64,000 bases of DNA, from assembly GCF_011009555.1 (NCBI RefSeq), contig NZ_QXHD01000004.1:7157724-7221723 (forward strand), in the 5' to 3' direction. This stretch comes from Adonisia turfae CCMR0081. GTDB lineage: Bacteria > Cyanobacteriota > Cyanobacteriia > Phormidesmidales > Phormidesmidaceae. Shown here piece after piece: positions 9,498 to 19,446 of the stretch. The stretch's first letter is position 1; the number at the start of each line of letters is the position of its first letter. The notes under the pieces were generated by a model. It saw only the letters and a list, made by a program, of their open reading frames with translations, did not search any database and was not told the origin of the DNA. The translations under genes were made by a program, and so were the position numbers.

Positions 9498-9515
9498 TTC
9501 CCTCCCAGGAGGGAA
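9498..9515 (-). terminator. Short GC-rich hairpin after the barrel gene
   Basis: An 8-bp perfect stem TTCCCTCC/GGAGGGAA with a 2-base loop, 42 bp after the minus-strand stop at 9558. On the minus strand it is followed by an A/T-rich stretch without a clean U-run. It may be a weak terminator or pause site before the OmpA gene. Confidence 0.4.
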
Positions 9516-9557
9516 GAAGATATTGGCCTGCGTATTGAGGAATTACAGCACTCAGTT

Positions 9558-12500
9558 TCATAGCGCTTGCCCATCAATAGAGAGCTGCCCTGCATCTGTT
9601 TCGCTATTGTCTGTTTCGCTATTATCAGGTGAAGCCTCAGATACGTCTTCCTCCGTTGGCTCCTCCATGGATTCAGGGGCCTCGAAAGATGCTTCCTCTA
9701 CTGCCTGTTCACCTGGAAAGATGATGTCGGTGGTATCTTCAAAGAAGATAATCGGTTCCTCAGATTCCAAGGCAGATTCCTGTTGTTGTTCTGGGGCAAT
9801 GTCTTGCAAGCCAAAGCCATCGAATAGGCTATTAATCTTGGCTGACACACCTATATAAAAACCACTGGCTGTGCGATTTACACCAAAGTCGTCATCGTAG
9901 GCACCGCCACCACTGTAGCCTCCATAGATGCGCATATCAGGTGTGGGATAATAACCTGCTTCGAGGGCATAGCCAATCTCACTGTAGTCTCCAAGACCAC
10001 CAAACCATCGGGCTTCACCACTAATATCCCAGCTGTACCCTAACCGATACGTCGCCCTCATCTGAGCTAAGTGTAAGTTGTTGTTAGAAACAAAGTCACC
10101 GCCCACATCTGCTGGTAGATTAATTCGGGTCTGGGTTGTGCGGAAGGCATATTTGCCGTAGAGTTCCCAACGCCAGTTGGGGGTATAGAGGGCTTCTGCT
10201 GAGAATAAATGTTCAGAGGTATCAATGCTGCGACCAAATAGAGCGTTAGTGGGTAACGTGTTGGGGTTGATGCGATGCTCGTAACGGAGTAAGGCATTAA
10301 ATCGGTCGTCGTTAGGGTCACGATATGCTAAACCCAGTTTCAGGTTGCTGGTGGTGCCAATGTTGCTGATGCGCTGGTTTGCAGCTCTATTCAGTTGATA
10401 ATTGAACAGAGCGCTGACGGCTGGTGTTAATCGTCCTATCGCTGAGGCATTGAGAACGGTATTGGTGCCCTGGGAAGAGTCACGGTGCTCAAAGCGGGCG
10501 CTGGCTTGTAGGTCTGGGTTGTCTGTATAGGATAGTCCAACACTATAGGTATTAGCATTGATGGTGCCGAGGGATGAGCCACCTGTACCTACAGCAAAGG
10601 GCTGACTAAATTGAGACCCTGCGGCTGTACCACCGAAGATGCTATTAAACGTGCGTTCGTAGCCTAAATCAAGCCGTAATCCAGGGGCTAGATTAAAGCC
10701 ATGCTCAATTCCGACAGCTCCACCCAGGTGTTGTCCATCGATGCTGCTAAAGCGTCCTCGCAGTGTGGTGTCTTGGCCCAAGGCATGTTCTCCAGAGAGA
10801 TCAACAATGGTGTAGGAGTCGCGATCGCTAAAGCCATTGTCACCATAAAAGATTTGTCCCAATCCCAAATTAATGCCAGGCATCACTTCCCAATCGAGAC
10901 CAAAATAGGTGCGACTTGGGTAAAGCGGATCGCTATCGGAGGAGAGATTCAGCTCATTTTGGGCACGCAGTGTTAACTTATCGGTTAAATGGGTGGTTAG
11001 TCGGGTACGCAGTTGATCGGAACTAGCGCTTAAGCGATCGGGGTTAGTGCGGTCGGTGCGATCGCGATGAATCCAATCAAACTCCAGATTGCTATTACCT
11101 AGCCGCTGTGCCAGACCTAATGAATAAGTGGTGAGTGAGTTATCCACCCGTCTGCCGGGTACCGGGTCTTGGCCTGGTTCTAACAAATCTTCGAGATTGA
11201 TTAATGGCCGCGGTGCTACCCCATCGTTATCTTCATGGTCAAACTGGGCACGAATCGTCGTATTTCTGCTGACTTTGAAATTAGCTTGGGCACCGTATCG
11301 GGTTTGTCCGGGCACAAAGCTAGTGGTGGCAGCGTTGGTAAAGCCTGAATCAGTAGAACGCCAATAGGCCCGACCATTTAACCAGTCACCCACTGTGCCA
11401 TCTAACTCGACGCGATAGGCAGAACCACTAATGGGACCAGACAGGTCAAAATCACTTTCTGAATGGGCAATCTCCGCCACCAGACGACTGCTTTCTCCCA
11501 GGGAGAACTGGGCATCGGCACCAAATAAGGTAAAGTCTCGATTTCCCTGGTTTTCTCGCAGATAGGATGCGCCGAACCAGGATTCTTGATTGAGTGTACG
11601 ATCAAAATTGTACTGTAGTCGCCCAGCCAGAATATTAGTATCTGTGTCGTCCCCTTCAAACTGATAGGTGACCACAATGCGGCGTAACAACACTGTACCA
11701 AATTCACCAATTGCCGTTTGGGTGACTGGATCGTCAAATAACAGAGTGCCGCGATCATAGTCGATATCATAATCTGTGTTGCGATAGAGCCGCTCTCGAT
11801 CGACAATGGTACCAGGTCGATCGAGTTCTTCGGTTTCGATATAGACTTGTTCACTACCGGAAATGACTAGCCGCCGTGAGAGGAAATAAAGACCACTGGT
11901 GCCATCTGGAGCAATCGTATCGCGTTGGAATCCTTCAACATTGTCGCCATACAGACCGGTAATGGCCAGATCACCCAGGTTATAGTTCAGCTTAAAACCA
12001 TGGAGCTGTCGGGAGGTAGAGGTAAATAGCTGGGATGAGTTAGCAAACTCTTCGGTGTTGTAGTCCCCCCACATAATGTAGTCAGCAGTTGCACCTTCGA
12101 CCGGTGATGTTCGTTCTAAACGCAGGTACAAATTGTCGGTGGAAGGGGTGGTAACATCCAGTGTGGAGTCATCACCGTAGACAGGGTAAAGATTACTACA
12201 GCTGCCTGAACTTTGACGGAAAAGAGCTGTTTCTCCACGACAATCTTCATTCAAAGGTCGATCGCTATTAAAGGCCCCCGTCAACAACCATTCACCCAGG
12301 TTCCCCATGGTAAAGAGAGAAGCGTCTAGATCGAGGCTGTAGTCGTTATCTCCATCTGGGGGCAAGAAATCTCGCAGACTGCTGTGGAAGTTAGTACCCC
12401 GTGCCCCCCATCTCAGGTCAACAATACCGGTGGCAATACTGGGGCGTTGGGGAGTGATAAACTGCACCTGGTTAAAGGCTTCCAGACCATTGGTGGTGGC

Positions 12501-13733
12501 TTGTAGTTGGACCATATGGGATTCCAGCGATGATTGTAACTCTGCTGAAAAGCGTCCACCTTTGGCTTCTACCTGGAACCCTGGCTGATCCGGGGCATGG
12601 TCTACACCGACAAATTCACCATCAGTCGATTCAAGAGTAACAATTGCATCCCAGTGAGAGACATTGCCATGGCTGTCAATTAAGCGACCTTGTAGTGTAG
12701 CCGTCGATCGCCCATCGGCTGGAATCTGAGACTCCCGAGAGCGAAGCGTCATCTCTACCGGAGCACCTCTGACCTCTACATCAGTCGACTGTAATATGCT
12801 CCCATCACTAGGATGCACTACTGTGATCGTATTGTTACCCTCTGCCAGGGCAACACCATACCAGGTCTGGGTGACTAGACCTGTAGTGGGGTTAGACTCT
12901 GTCCGACCAATGAGATCGTTGCTAACTGTCTGAGCATTTACCTGTAACTGAATATCAGCCGTGGCTGGAAAGCGAACAATAACTGTGATTGCAGGGACAT
13001 CTACAACGCTGCCCACCGTTGGATTTAAGATTTCAATCTGATCGCTAGAAACAGCTTGGGATAGATCTGGGCTAGGTCCAAGCAGATCTTCTATATCCGC
13101 CGATTGTTCTGATACAGTCACATTTGTTTCAGGGGGCGTTGGAGAAAATAGCTCAGGTTCAATGGTCTCAGGTGTCTCCGTAAAAGATGGTTTCGCTTCA
13201 ACGGAAGGTGAGGTTGAAAATTGTGGTCTAATTGGGGTTAGGGATGGAGGAGATTCAATGTTTATGCTTTGGGCCTCTATCACCGACTGCGTTGGTGACT
13301 CTGCTGATTGCTCGTCTGATTCCTGGTCATCTGACCCCTGGTTATCAGCCAGCACTGTAGGCGAGATCTCAGGGGAGGATAAGTTAGAAAACTGAGGAAT
13401 GCCCGAGGTTAATGATGGAAAGACTAATGTGGCTGTGTCACCGCTTTCTGTAGCTGTACTGCGAAGAGATAGTCCGAGCAGATCAGGACCTGTTTTGAAG
13501 GATGAGAACTTTGGCTCTAAAAATGTTTCAGAACCTGCTGTGTTTGGTATATCTCCATGGAGAGAGATAGCCGTAAAACTGCTAGGAATAGCTTCATAAG
13601 ATGAATTAGGTGAAACAGGCTCAGGTATATCCTGGGAGGCATAGGCCCAACTATCAACGGATACTGCTGATAAGGCAACTGAGCTAGCTAAAACGCTCCA
13701 ATAATAAACTTTAGGGTGGCGAGTTAATGACAT
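9558..13733 (-). CDS. Large Ig-like plus outer-membrane beta-barrel protein
   Basis: A 1391-residue exported protein. The signal peptide is near residues 1-32 (VALSAVSVDSWAYA). Residues about 33-225 are a low-complexity Pro/Ser/Glu stalk. About 225-320 is an Ig-like domain (EILNPTVGSVVDVPAITV). About 325-425 is an invasin-like Big_1 domain (SQIPADGRSTATLQGRLID). Residues about 440-1310 are a long series of alternating amphipathic strands (LRLDLGYERTF, ASARFEHRDSS, LFNYQLNRAAN) forming an outer-membrane barrel, ending GFYIGVSAKINSLF. A strongly acidic tail of about 80 residues follows. The start codon overlaps the stop of the upstream gene by one base (TAATG), so translation is coupled. The protein may be a secretion or anchoring pore for the DUF11 proteins; that is inference. 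Confidence 0.75.
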   Translation of the reverse strand: MSLTRHPKVYYWSVLASSVALSAVSVDSWAYASQDIPEPVSPNSSYEAIPSSFTAISLHGDIPNTAGSETFLEPKFSSFKTGPDLLGLSLRSTATESGDTATLVFPSLTSGIPQFSNLSSPEISPTVLADNQGSDDQESDEQSAESPTQSVIEAQSINIESPPSLTPIRPQFSTSPSVEAKPSFTETPETIEPELFSPTPPETNVTVSEQSADIEDLLGPSPDLSQAVSSDQIEILNPTVGSVVDVPAITVIVRFPATADIQLQVNAQTVSNDLIGRTESNPTTGLVTQTWYGVALAEGNNTITVVHPSDGSILQSTDVEVRGAPVEMTLRSRESQIPADGRSTATLQGRLIDSHGNVSHWDAIVTLESTDGEFVGVDHAPDQPGFQVEAKGGRFSAELQSSLESHMVQLQATTNGLEAFNQVQFITPQRPSIATGIVDLRWGARGTNFHSSLRDFLPPDGDNDYSLDLDASLFTMGNLGEWLLTGAFNSDRPLNEDCRGETALFRQSSGSCSNLYPVYGDDSTLDVTTPSTDNLYLRLERTSPVEGATADYIMWGDYNTEEFANSSQLFTSTSRQLHGFKLNYNLGDLAITGLYGDNVEGFQRDTIAPDGTSGLYFLSRRLVISGSEQVYIETEELDRPGTIVDRERLYRNTDYDIDYDRGTLLFDDPVTQTAIGEFGTVLLRRIVVTYQFEGDDTDTNILAGRLQYNFDRTLNQESWFGASYLRENQGNRDFTLFGADAQFSLGESSRLVAEIAHSESDFDLSGPISGSAYRVELDGTVGDWLNGRAYWRSTDSGFTNAATTSFVPGQTRYGAQANFKVSRNTTIRAQFDHEDNDGVAPRPLINLEDLLEPGQDPVPGRRVDNSLTTYSLGLAQRLGNSNLEFDWIHRDRTDRTNPDRLSASSDQLRTRLTTHLTDKLTLRAQNELNLSSDSDPLYPSRTYFGLDWEVMPGINLGLGQIFYGDNGFSDRDSYTIVDLSGEHALGQDTTLRGRFSSIDGQHLGGAVGIEHGFNLAPGLRLDLGYERTFNSIFGGTAAGSQFSQPFAVGTGGSSLGTINANTYSVGLSYTDNPDLQASARFEHRDSSQGTNTVLNASAIGRLTPAVSALFNYQLNRAANQRISNIGTTSNLKLGLAYRDPNDDRFNALLRYEHRINPNTLPTNALFGRSIDTSEHLFSAEALYTPNWRWELYGKYAFRTTQTRINLPADVGGDFVSNNNLHLAQMRATYRLGYSWDISGEARWFGGLGDYSEIGYALEAGYYPTPDMRIYGGYSGGGAYDDDFGVNRTASGFYIGVSAKINSLFDGFGLQDIAPEQQQESALESEEPIIFFEDTTDIIFPGEQAVEEASFEAPESMEEPTEEDVSEASPDNSETDNSETDAGQLSIDGQAL

Positions 13734-15280
13734 TATTTAGCTTCCTCCTGGAACGTGGGCGTGACGCCAAAGTTCATGCGAACCATGCCACCGGGAGCAA
13801 TATTCACCATCCGAGACTGGCTGTTGCGTTCGTTAAAGTAAAGGTTGGGGGCCAGGGTATAACCGGGTAAACTTGTTAAGTCTAGAACTCCACTGCGAGT
13901 ACCTGGTAACATACACTCTACGGAGTACAAACCATCGGCGTCGGTAACAATCCGGTTGCCATCATCTAAGAAGACTACGGCATTGGGGATACCGGCCTCA
14001 CCTGGCTGCTGTTCACCATCAAAGTTTTTATCAACAAAGACGCGACCAATTAATGTGGCACAATCTGTGAGAATACCTGGGTCAATGACGAGGCGATGAA
14101 TGCTGGGACCATCTTGCACAAAGAATTGATTGTCACTACGTTCAGCGGAGACGGATGCGGAGTTTTCGCCATCACCACGCAACGCATCGGGGGTAACGCG
14201 AACAGCGTAGAGAACGCTCATGCTTGCATCCACTGGTAAAGGTGTGGTGGTTGTAAAGATGATTTCAGAACCCGAGGCTTGAGCATCCAGAGCAACAGTT
14301 TGTTCGTTAAGTACGCCTGTAACGGACTCCGGAATGAGTTGAAATCCTTGGGGAAGAATATCCTCAACGGTAATAGATTCGAGCTCAATATCGGTTAGAT
14401 TGCGCAATTCTAATCGATAAACAACGGTATCGCCTGGTTGTGCTGCTGCTCGATCAGCTGTTTTTGTAATGCTAACTTGGTTGGGATCACACATCACCAT
14501 GCCAAGGGCCAGGGAGAATAAGTTTAACCCTTGGGTCTCAGCATTAAAGATTTCCACAACAGTTTCGCTAACTTGGCTGCCGCCACTAGTCCCGATGGGA
14601 ATACCATCTAAGGCGGTCGCTACATAGCGAATAATCGAGTTGTTAACACCACCGGTGCTGGTAACAAGTTCTAACTTGATGCGACGCTGAGGGAAAACAG
14701 AATCTGCTGGTGGATTGACCACTAAAATGTATACAGCATCCGTACTGGTTTGGGTTAACCCTGTATTGATCGGACTTTGTAAGGGGGTCTGTGGATCAAA
14801 TAAGAAGTTATATTGTCCGGCATCGGCATTGGTTAAGAAAAACGGATTGCTGTTCTCTATGTTGGGAGCTTTACCACCCGGAATTCCATTGTCTTCAATG
14901 TCGGGAACCTCTGTACCCGTGAGTGGAACAATGGGACCTAACTCTAAACCACTAGCATCGGGCTCATATAGAGCAACGGAGAAGCCGTCATAGTTGGGCA
15001 GCAATTCTCCGTTGCAGCCTAAAATTTGCCCCAGTGGATCGATCAAACTTGCAGTTTCAACAACAATCTCTGCAGATGTGCCACCAAGAGAGATGTTGCG
15101 CTCAGCATCTCTATAACTAAAAGCAGCTCGGTTATTGATTTCAGCAGCTCTTGCGATCGCAATAAATGGTGCCTGACCAAAGCTGCCTGCCAATAAGACA
15201 GCTATCATTCGATGCATCCAGTTGCGCCAAGCACCTGGTTTGGGTTTAGGTGGTTGGGATAACTTCATTTTTAGCCTCAA
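13733..15280 (-). CDS. Secreted DUF11 and SdrD-B-like protein, coupled to the barrel gene
   Basis: A 515-residue protein. Two starts are possible: ATG at 15280, or at 15268 (MKLSQPPK). The signal peptide ends near AIARAAEI. The N-terminal segment INNRAAFSYRDAERN resembles the module opening the other DUF11 proteins. A DUF11 repeat lies at about residues 270-380 (TADRAAAQPGDTVVYRLEL, then VEDILPQGFQL). It is followed by an SdrD B-like (Cna-B/transthyretin-like) domain, IGRVFVDKNFDGEQQPGEAG, at about 405-500. There is no membrane anchor. The one-base stop/start overlap with the barrel gene implies co-translation and probably a partnership at the outer membrane. A 730-bp gene-free region lies upstream. 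Confidence 0.8.
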   Translation of the reverse strand: MRLKMKLSQPPKPKPGAWRNWMHRMIAVLLAGSFGQAPFIAIARAAEINNRAAFSYRDAERNISLGGTSAEIVVETASLIDPLGQILGCNGELLPNYDGFSVALYEPDASGLELGPIVPLTGTEVPDIEDNGIPGGKAPNIENSNPFFLTNADAGQYNFLFDPQTPLQSPINTGLTQTSTDAVYILVVNPPADSVFPQRRIKLELVTSTGGVNNSIIRYVATALDGIPIGTSGGSQVSETVVEIFNAETQGLNLFSLALGMVMCDPNQVSITKTADRAAAQPGDTVVYRLELRNLTDIELESITVEDILPQGFQLIPESVTGVLNEQTVALDAQASGSEIIFTTTTPLPVDASMSVLYAVRVTPDALRGDGENSASVSAERSDNQFFVQDGPSIHRLVIDPGILTDCATLIGRVFVDKNFDGEQQPGEAGIPNAVVFLDDGNRIVTDADGLYSVECMLPGTRSGVLDLTSLPGYTLAPNLYFNERNSQSRMVNIAPGGMVRMNFGVTPTFQEEAK

Positions 15281-16009
15281 ACCTGATGAATATTTAAAGA
15301 ACTAGCGTTAATTGCAGTTGTTACTTGGTGCAAATTTGCCAGGGAGCACTGATGCGATCGCAACAAGATTTATAGAGTAAGCACGACAATTTTTAAGGGC
15401 TTATGCCCTTCATGCATGTTTGCAATCTTGTCAGACACTTTTAGGAAAGGACTAGCTGGCTGAACATGTCATAGAAATCTTGGCTGTTAGACCCCGATAT
15501 CCCAGACTGTGCCATGACGTGAGCTTTCGACCTGGGCTCAAGTCGAAGGGCTCAGCTGAACTACACAAGGCACAGCCCATAAAAAATGGTCTATCTTGAA
15601 TCGGGTTTAAGGAATTTACAAAATCCTGGTTACTTGTCCCCGATCTCGCAGAGCAATCACAAGGAATGACCTCTACGAAATTGTCCATTTTTAACTGGGT
15701 TTACTGAATTTGGATTTGGTATCAGAAACCAAGTACTCACCTATCCTGCTAGGAAGAATACCTTGCTCAATGTCTAAGATGTGCAGTCTATCTTCTGAGA
15801 GTAACTGAATGGCAGAGATTCCTTTGACCTCAGGGGTTAATCGTCAAAGGTAAAACTGTTAATAAGTTCTTCAGAGAGATATGGGTAGCAATAGAATCCC
15901 TAATTGATTCTCCTGTAATAATGAGAGTATTGCTCGATGTAGAAGAATCGTTCTGGAATGAAAGATTTTGTAGGAGGAGAGTTCTCAACTCTCCTCCTCA
16001 AGTTTGGGG
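15281..16009. other. Intergenic region, no convincing gene
   Basis: This 729-bp stretch separates two minus-strand surface genes and presumably carries the promoter of the gene starting at 15280. A segment near 15520-15570 has an interrupted inverted repeat (TTCGACCTGGGCTCAAGTCGAA plus flanks) that resembles interspersed cyanobacterial repeats. The one 78-codon frame in it (15452-15688) does not look like protein. A HIP1-like gatgcgatcgc site is at 15350. No RNA gene was recognised. Confidence 0.5.
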
Positions 16010-16591
16010 TTACTGAACCTTCACGTTATAGAATGCTTTAACGGCCTGGGCAGAAGCGAGATCATCGCTAAAGTTCCACTGCACATGAGTATACATATCA
16101 GCAGGGGCAGGCTGTTCTTCAACCGTACCATCGGGCAATGTAACTTCGACCATGGGCTCAGCCACAAAGCTCTCACCACCATCAATGCTATAGATAATCT
16201 CAGCATTGCCATCAACTTCAGCAGAACTCAGCTCATAAACGGTCTGAGCAGGAATAGGCTGAGTAATGGACAATCCTTTGGCTTCTACATCACCGGAGTT
16301 AGAGCCATCTACGGTATAGCGTAGAACATCATTCGGCTGCACAGTGACTTTACCTTCAAGGGCTTCCCAAGAAATTGTCTCTTGGCCATTAGAATTAAGT
16401 TCCACAACCTGCTTTGCGGCACTGAGGGTCAGTTTGACCTCAGGACGCAGAACAGCCTGGACAATAGCATCGGTAACATCTTGCAATTGTGCCAACACTG
16501 GCTGATTCATTGCAAATGGGACTGTTCCCACCAAGGCAAGGGCACTTAAGCCCAAGAACAAACGCTTCTTTGCAAAAAGACGCTGCATCAT
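16010..16591 (-). CDS. Small secreted single-repeat DUF11-like protein
   Basis: A 193-residue protein with a clear signal peptide (KKRLFLGLSALALVGTVPFA, cleavage near VLAQ). The mature part is a single DUF11-like beta domain: LRYTVDGSNSGDVEAKGLSITQPIPAQTVYE matches the TN-x-G-x(n)-D-x-IP logic of these repeats. The end (AVKAFYNVKVQ) is a terminal strand like those of the larger DUF11 proteins here. It lies 107 bp downstream of the 915-residue DUF11 gene on the same strand, so co-transcription is likely. Starts at 16591 and 16588 are equivalent. It may be a minor subunit or cap of a surface fibre; that is inference. Confidence 0.75.
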   Translation of the reverse strand: MMQRLFAKKRLFLGLSALALVGTVPFAMNQPVLAQLQDVTDAIVQAVLRPEVKLTLSAAKQVVELNSNGQETISWEALEGKVTVQPNDVLRYTVDGSNSGDVEAKGLSITQPIPAQTVYELSSAEVDGNAEIIYSIDGGESFVAEPMVEVTLPDGTVEEQPAPADMYTHVQWNFSDDLASAQAVKAFYNVKVQ

Positions 16592-16698
16592 AATTACTCT
16601 CGTTTAACTTCAAAGATTTTGCAAGGTTCAAGGTTTGACCTTGGAGCAAGGGACAAACTCTATCAGATCATTCCCTTGCTCCAGGGAATGCATCAGAC

Positions 16699-19446
16699 TT
16701 AGTTAATACGACGTTCAAACTCAACGTAGCCAGTCTCTAAGGGCTCAATATCACCCTCAATGTCAAAGGCATATTTAGTGCTGTCTGTGTTGTAAGACGT
16801 CCCTGAGATTTCAGTCGTTGGTGTAGCCGTGTCTGGGTTAAATGCTGGATTGCCAGTCGTGCCGCCGCCATCGCACACTGGACCACCACTGTAGAACACG
16901 ACACTGCCTGTGGAGCCATCGTCTAGATTAGTTAAATCCACGGAGCTGGGAACATGACGAGTATCCAGGTCGCCATTTATGTCATTGTCAAAGGCCCAGT
17001 TATTGGCGTCTGCAACTGCACCGGAACAACCCAACTCAGTGCCATCCTCAAGGATAGTCAGGTCAGAGGCTGTCAATAGTACGTTGCCCTGCATGGGTGC
17101 AATCTCAGTTTCAGAGATATTACGGTAAGTCACCCGATAGCGGATATGGTTACCAGGGGCAGGATTACCCGAGACTGCGGGACCATCTCCCTGAACCACC
17201 TGAGCAGTCTTTACTAGCTCCAGGAAGCCTGTGTAAACACGGTCGATGGTGACGTTGGTGGTGGTTGATGCATCTAAACCGGTATCAATGCTAGCTGGAT
17301 CACTCGGATCGGTGACCTCAGAAACGCCGACAAAGGTGGCTTCAATGGGTACGGGGAAGCTATCGAGCTCGTCGATATTCGTGGGATCGTTGGGTAGATC
17401 TACCTCAACACCGTAGTCAAATTCGTCGTCACCACCGGGAAAACCATCATCGGCCCGTAGGGGAACAATTATATCTGGGTCGGCTGGATTGCTCTTAGAC
17501 CAGGTGCCAGTGGGCTCATCGTACTCGTATTCAACCCGAGTACCATCAGGAGCGATAATTGTGGCTGTCGTCTCATCGGGTAAGTCGGATGGATCCTGAG
17601 GTGCAATGGGCTCTAAACGGACCCAACCATCTTCAGTGGTGTTGACTGCCGGATCGGGGTCAGTATCGTTATTGGCTACCGTATTGGTAAAGGACACAAC
17701 CGGTGGATCACCATCAGAATAGGGTGCAGACTTATTGGTAAAGTCATCGTTGGTGCCAGTGGGACCCACTGCATCAGGGGCACCGTCAGGACCATTCAGG
17801 ATATCGGGCTCAGGTTCTGATACCAGGGTGACAATGATAGCTTCACCATCACCGTCGGTGTTATCTCCGGTGTTGTCATCACCGGGAACGGTGGGGGTGT
17901 CACTACCGGGGTCTACGCCTTTCTCTAGGAGATCAGAAGGATCGCCAATGTGGCCATCGTCTGGTGTGAAGCCCTCTGGTAGAGGTGTGCTGGGGTCATC
18001 AATCACTTCAGGATTAAAGTCACTGAAGGTATCCGTATCAGGATCGTAGTTACTGGGGGTGTCATCACCAGATTCATCCAGTACGGGGAAGCTGAGGGAC
18101 TCATCTTCTGGTGTTAATGGATCATCTACTGCACCAGAACCGACAACCTGGGCAATGTTAGCAACGGTCAAAGGTGTGGCGGTGGGGTCAACGCCGTCAG
18201 CCACAACTGTGATTGTGAACCCAGTTACTGCAGGATCGGTGATTGCGATCGCTGTGTTAGCAGGTCCGATGAAACCGACACGTGTTGTTGCCGCTGCCCC
18301 TGGATCAGCAATGGTCCAAGTCGCCTCAAGGGCTGTGTCGGTGAGTGGATCGGAGAGGTTACTGGTGGAATAAACAACGGTCCAGCCACCAGGTGCGGTT
18401 GCGCTTTGTAGTGATGTGCCAACTGGAATGGCATCGGACACTAACACATGCTTATCTGGCAATCCATTAATGCTGATGGGCTGTAGATCTGCTGCGATCG
18501 CATTACTACCTGTCGGCATAGACGCCTGATCTAAAACATCAACTTCCAGGTTGTAGGTAATGGTGTCGTCCGTTGGGCTAGCTCCATTAACGGTATGGGT
18601 GCCGATAGACTTCTTAATCTCAACTAAAGGTTGTTGTAGAGGATCTTCACCAATGGTAATCTCACCCGTAGCACTAGCTTCACGTTCACCGTTAGCCGGA
18701 GCATCAGGCCCTGCTTCAGAACCGGTTTGACCAGGATCATTGCTGTCTAATGGATCAAGGTGTACACCTGGAGTATTAGTCGAATTCGCAGCATCAGTTG
18801 CATCGTTATCATCGGTGAAGACGCTACCACCAGAGGAATCGTAGGGTTGGTTTTGACCGTTACCAGGGGTGTCACCATAGGTCACGGTAACAATATCATC
18901 ATCTTGGGCACTGGTGGAAACCTGAACAATTACTTGGACATCAAAGGACTCACCCGGTTGGACATCTTCAATATCTGTCCGATTGCTAATCGTTTCTGTT
19001 GCAGGGTCGAAATTTCCGTCCTTGTTGAGGTCGGCAACAATGCTAACCACACTGTCTACGGGACCAGTGAAACCTGCTACCGCAGGTAAACTAATGTCAG
19101 TTTCGTCGTTACCTACGTTAGTAATTTCAAAAATATACTCTAATTGTTCACCAGGCCCCGGTGGATCTGCATCTGGAGTAACTTCTTGCGCAGCCGTGTT
19201 AACAACCGTGATACCGGCAATCTCAGCGACTTCAACCGTTACTGTGTTAGACGTAGAGGTTTGCGGTGTGCCATCGGGATCACGATAGGTGGCAGTGGCA
19301 GTGTTACTAATTTGTGTGCCAGCGGCAGTCCCTTCTGCCAACACAATACCCACTAGGTTAAACACACCGCCCATGGCAAGTGCGGATGCAATAACTGGCT
19401 TGCAAAGCTGCCAGCTCAGTTTCTTAGACTGTCTATTCTTTGTCAT
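16699..19446 (-). CDS. Large secreted DUF11-type acidic surface protein
   Basis: A 915-residue protein with a signal peptide ending IVLAEG at about residue 38. The N-terminal module GTQISNTATATYRDPDG and then VEVAEIAGITVV match the protein at 2806-4257. Several Ig-like DUF11-type repeats follow (LEYIFEITNVGND, IRYRVTYRNISETEI). The sequence is very rich in Asp, Pro, Thr and Gly with Asp-rich loops (DSNDPGQTG, DDNTGDNTDGDGE) that could bind calcium. It ends GYVEFERRIN, the same terminal strand pattern as its relatives, and has no transmembrane helix. It is the first gene of the minus-strand surface locus, with a long upstream region. Inferred role: surface layer or adhesin subunit. Confidence 0.8.
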   Translation of the reverse strand: MTKNRQSKKLSWQLCKPVIASALAMGGVFNLVGIVLAEGTAAGTQISNTATATYRDPDGTPQTSTSNTVTVEVAEIAGITVVNTAAQEVTPDADPPGPGEQLEYIFEITNVGNDETDISLPAVAGFTGPVDSVVSIVADLNKDGNFDPATETISNRTDIEDVQPGESFDVQVIVQVSTSAQDDDIVTVTYGDTPGNGQNQPYDSSGGSVFTDDNDATDAANSTNTPGVHLDPLDSNDPGQTGSEAGPDAPANGEREASATGEITIGEDPLQQPLVEIKKSIGTHTVNGASPTDDTITYNLEVDVLDQASMPTGSNAIAADLQPISINGLPDKHVLVSDAIPVGTSLQSATAPGGWTVVYSTSNLSDPLTDTALEATWTIADPGAAATTRVGFIGPANTAIAITDPAVTGFTITVVADGVDPTATPLTVANIAQVVGSGAVDDPLTPEDESLSFPVLDESGDDTPSNYDPDTDTFSDFNPEVIDDPSTPLPEGFTPDDGHIGDPSDLLEKGVDPGSDTPTVPGDDNTGDNTDGDGEAIIVTLVSEPEPDILNGPDGAPDAVGPTGTNDDFTNKSAPYSDGDPPVVSFTNTVANNDTDPDPAVNTTEDGWVRLEPIAPQDPSDLPDETTATIIAPDGTRVEYEYDEPTGTWSKSNPADPDIIVPLRADDGFPGGDDEFDYGVEVDLPNDPTNIDELDSFPVPIEATFVGVSEVTDPSDPASIDTGLDASTTTNVTIDRVYTGFLELVKTAQVVQGDGPAVSGNPAPGNHIRYRVTYRNISETEIAPMQGNVLLTASDLTILEDGTELGCSGAVADANNWAFDNDINGDLDTRHVPSSVDLTNLDDGSTGSVVFYSGGPVCDGGGTTGNPAFNPDTATPTTEISGTSYNTDSTKYAFDIEGDIEPLETGYVEFERRIN

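Noticed and set aside
15452..15688. A 78-codon frame in the 729-bp gap upstream of 15280
   Set aside because: Composition is not protein-like and it overlaps an inverted repeat resembling interspersed cyanobacterial repeats.
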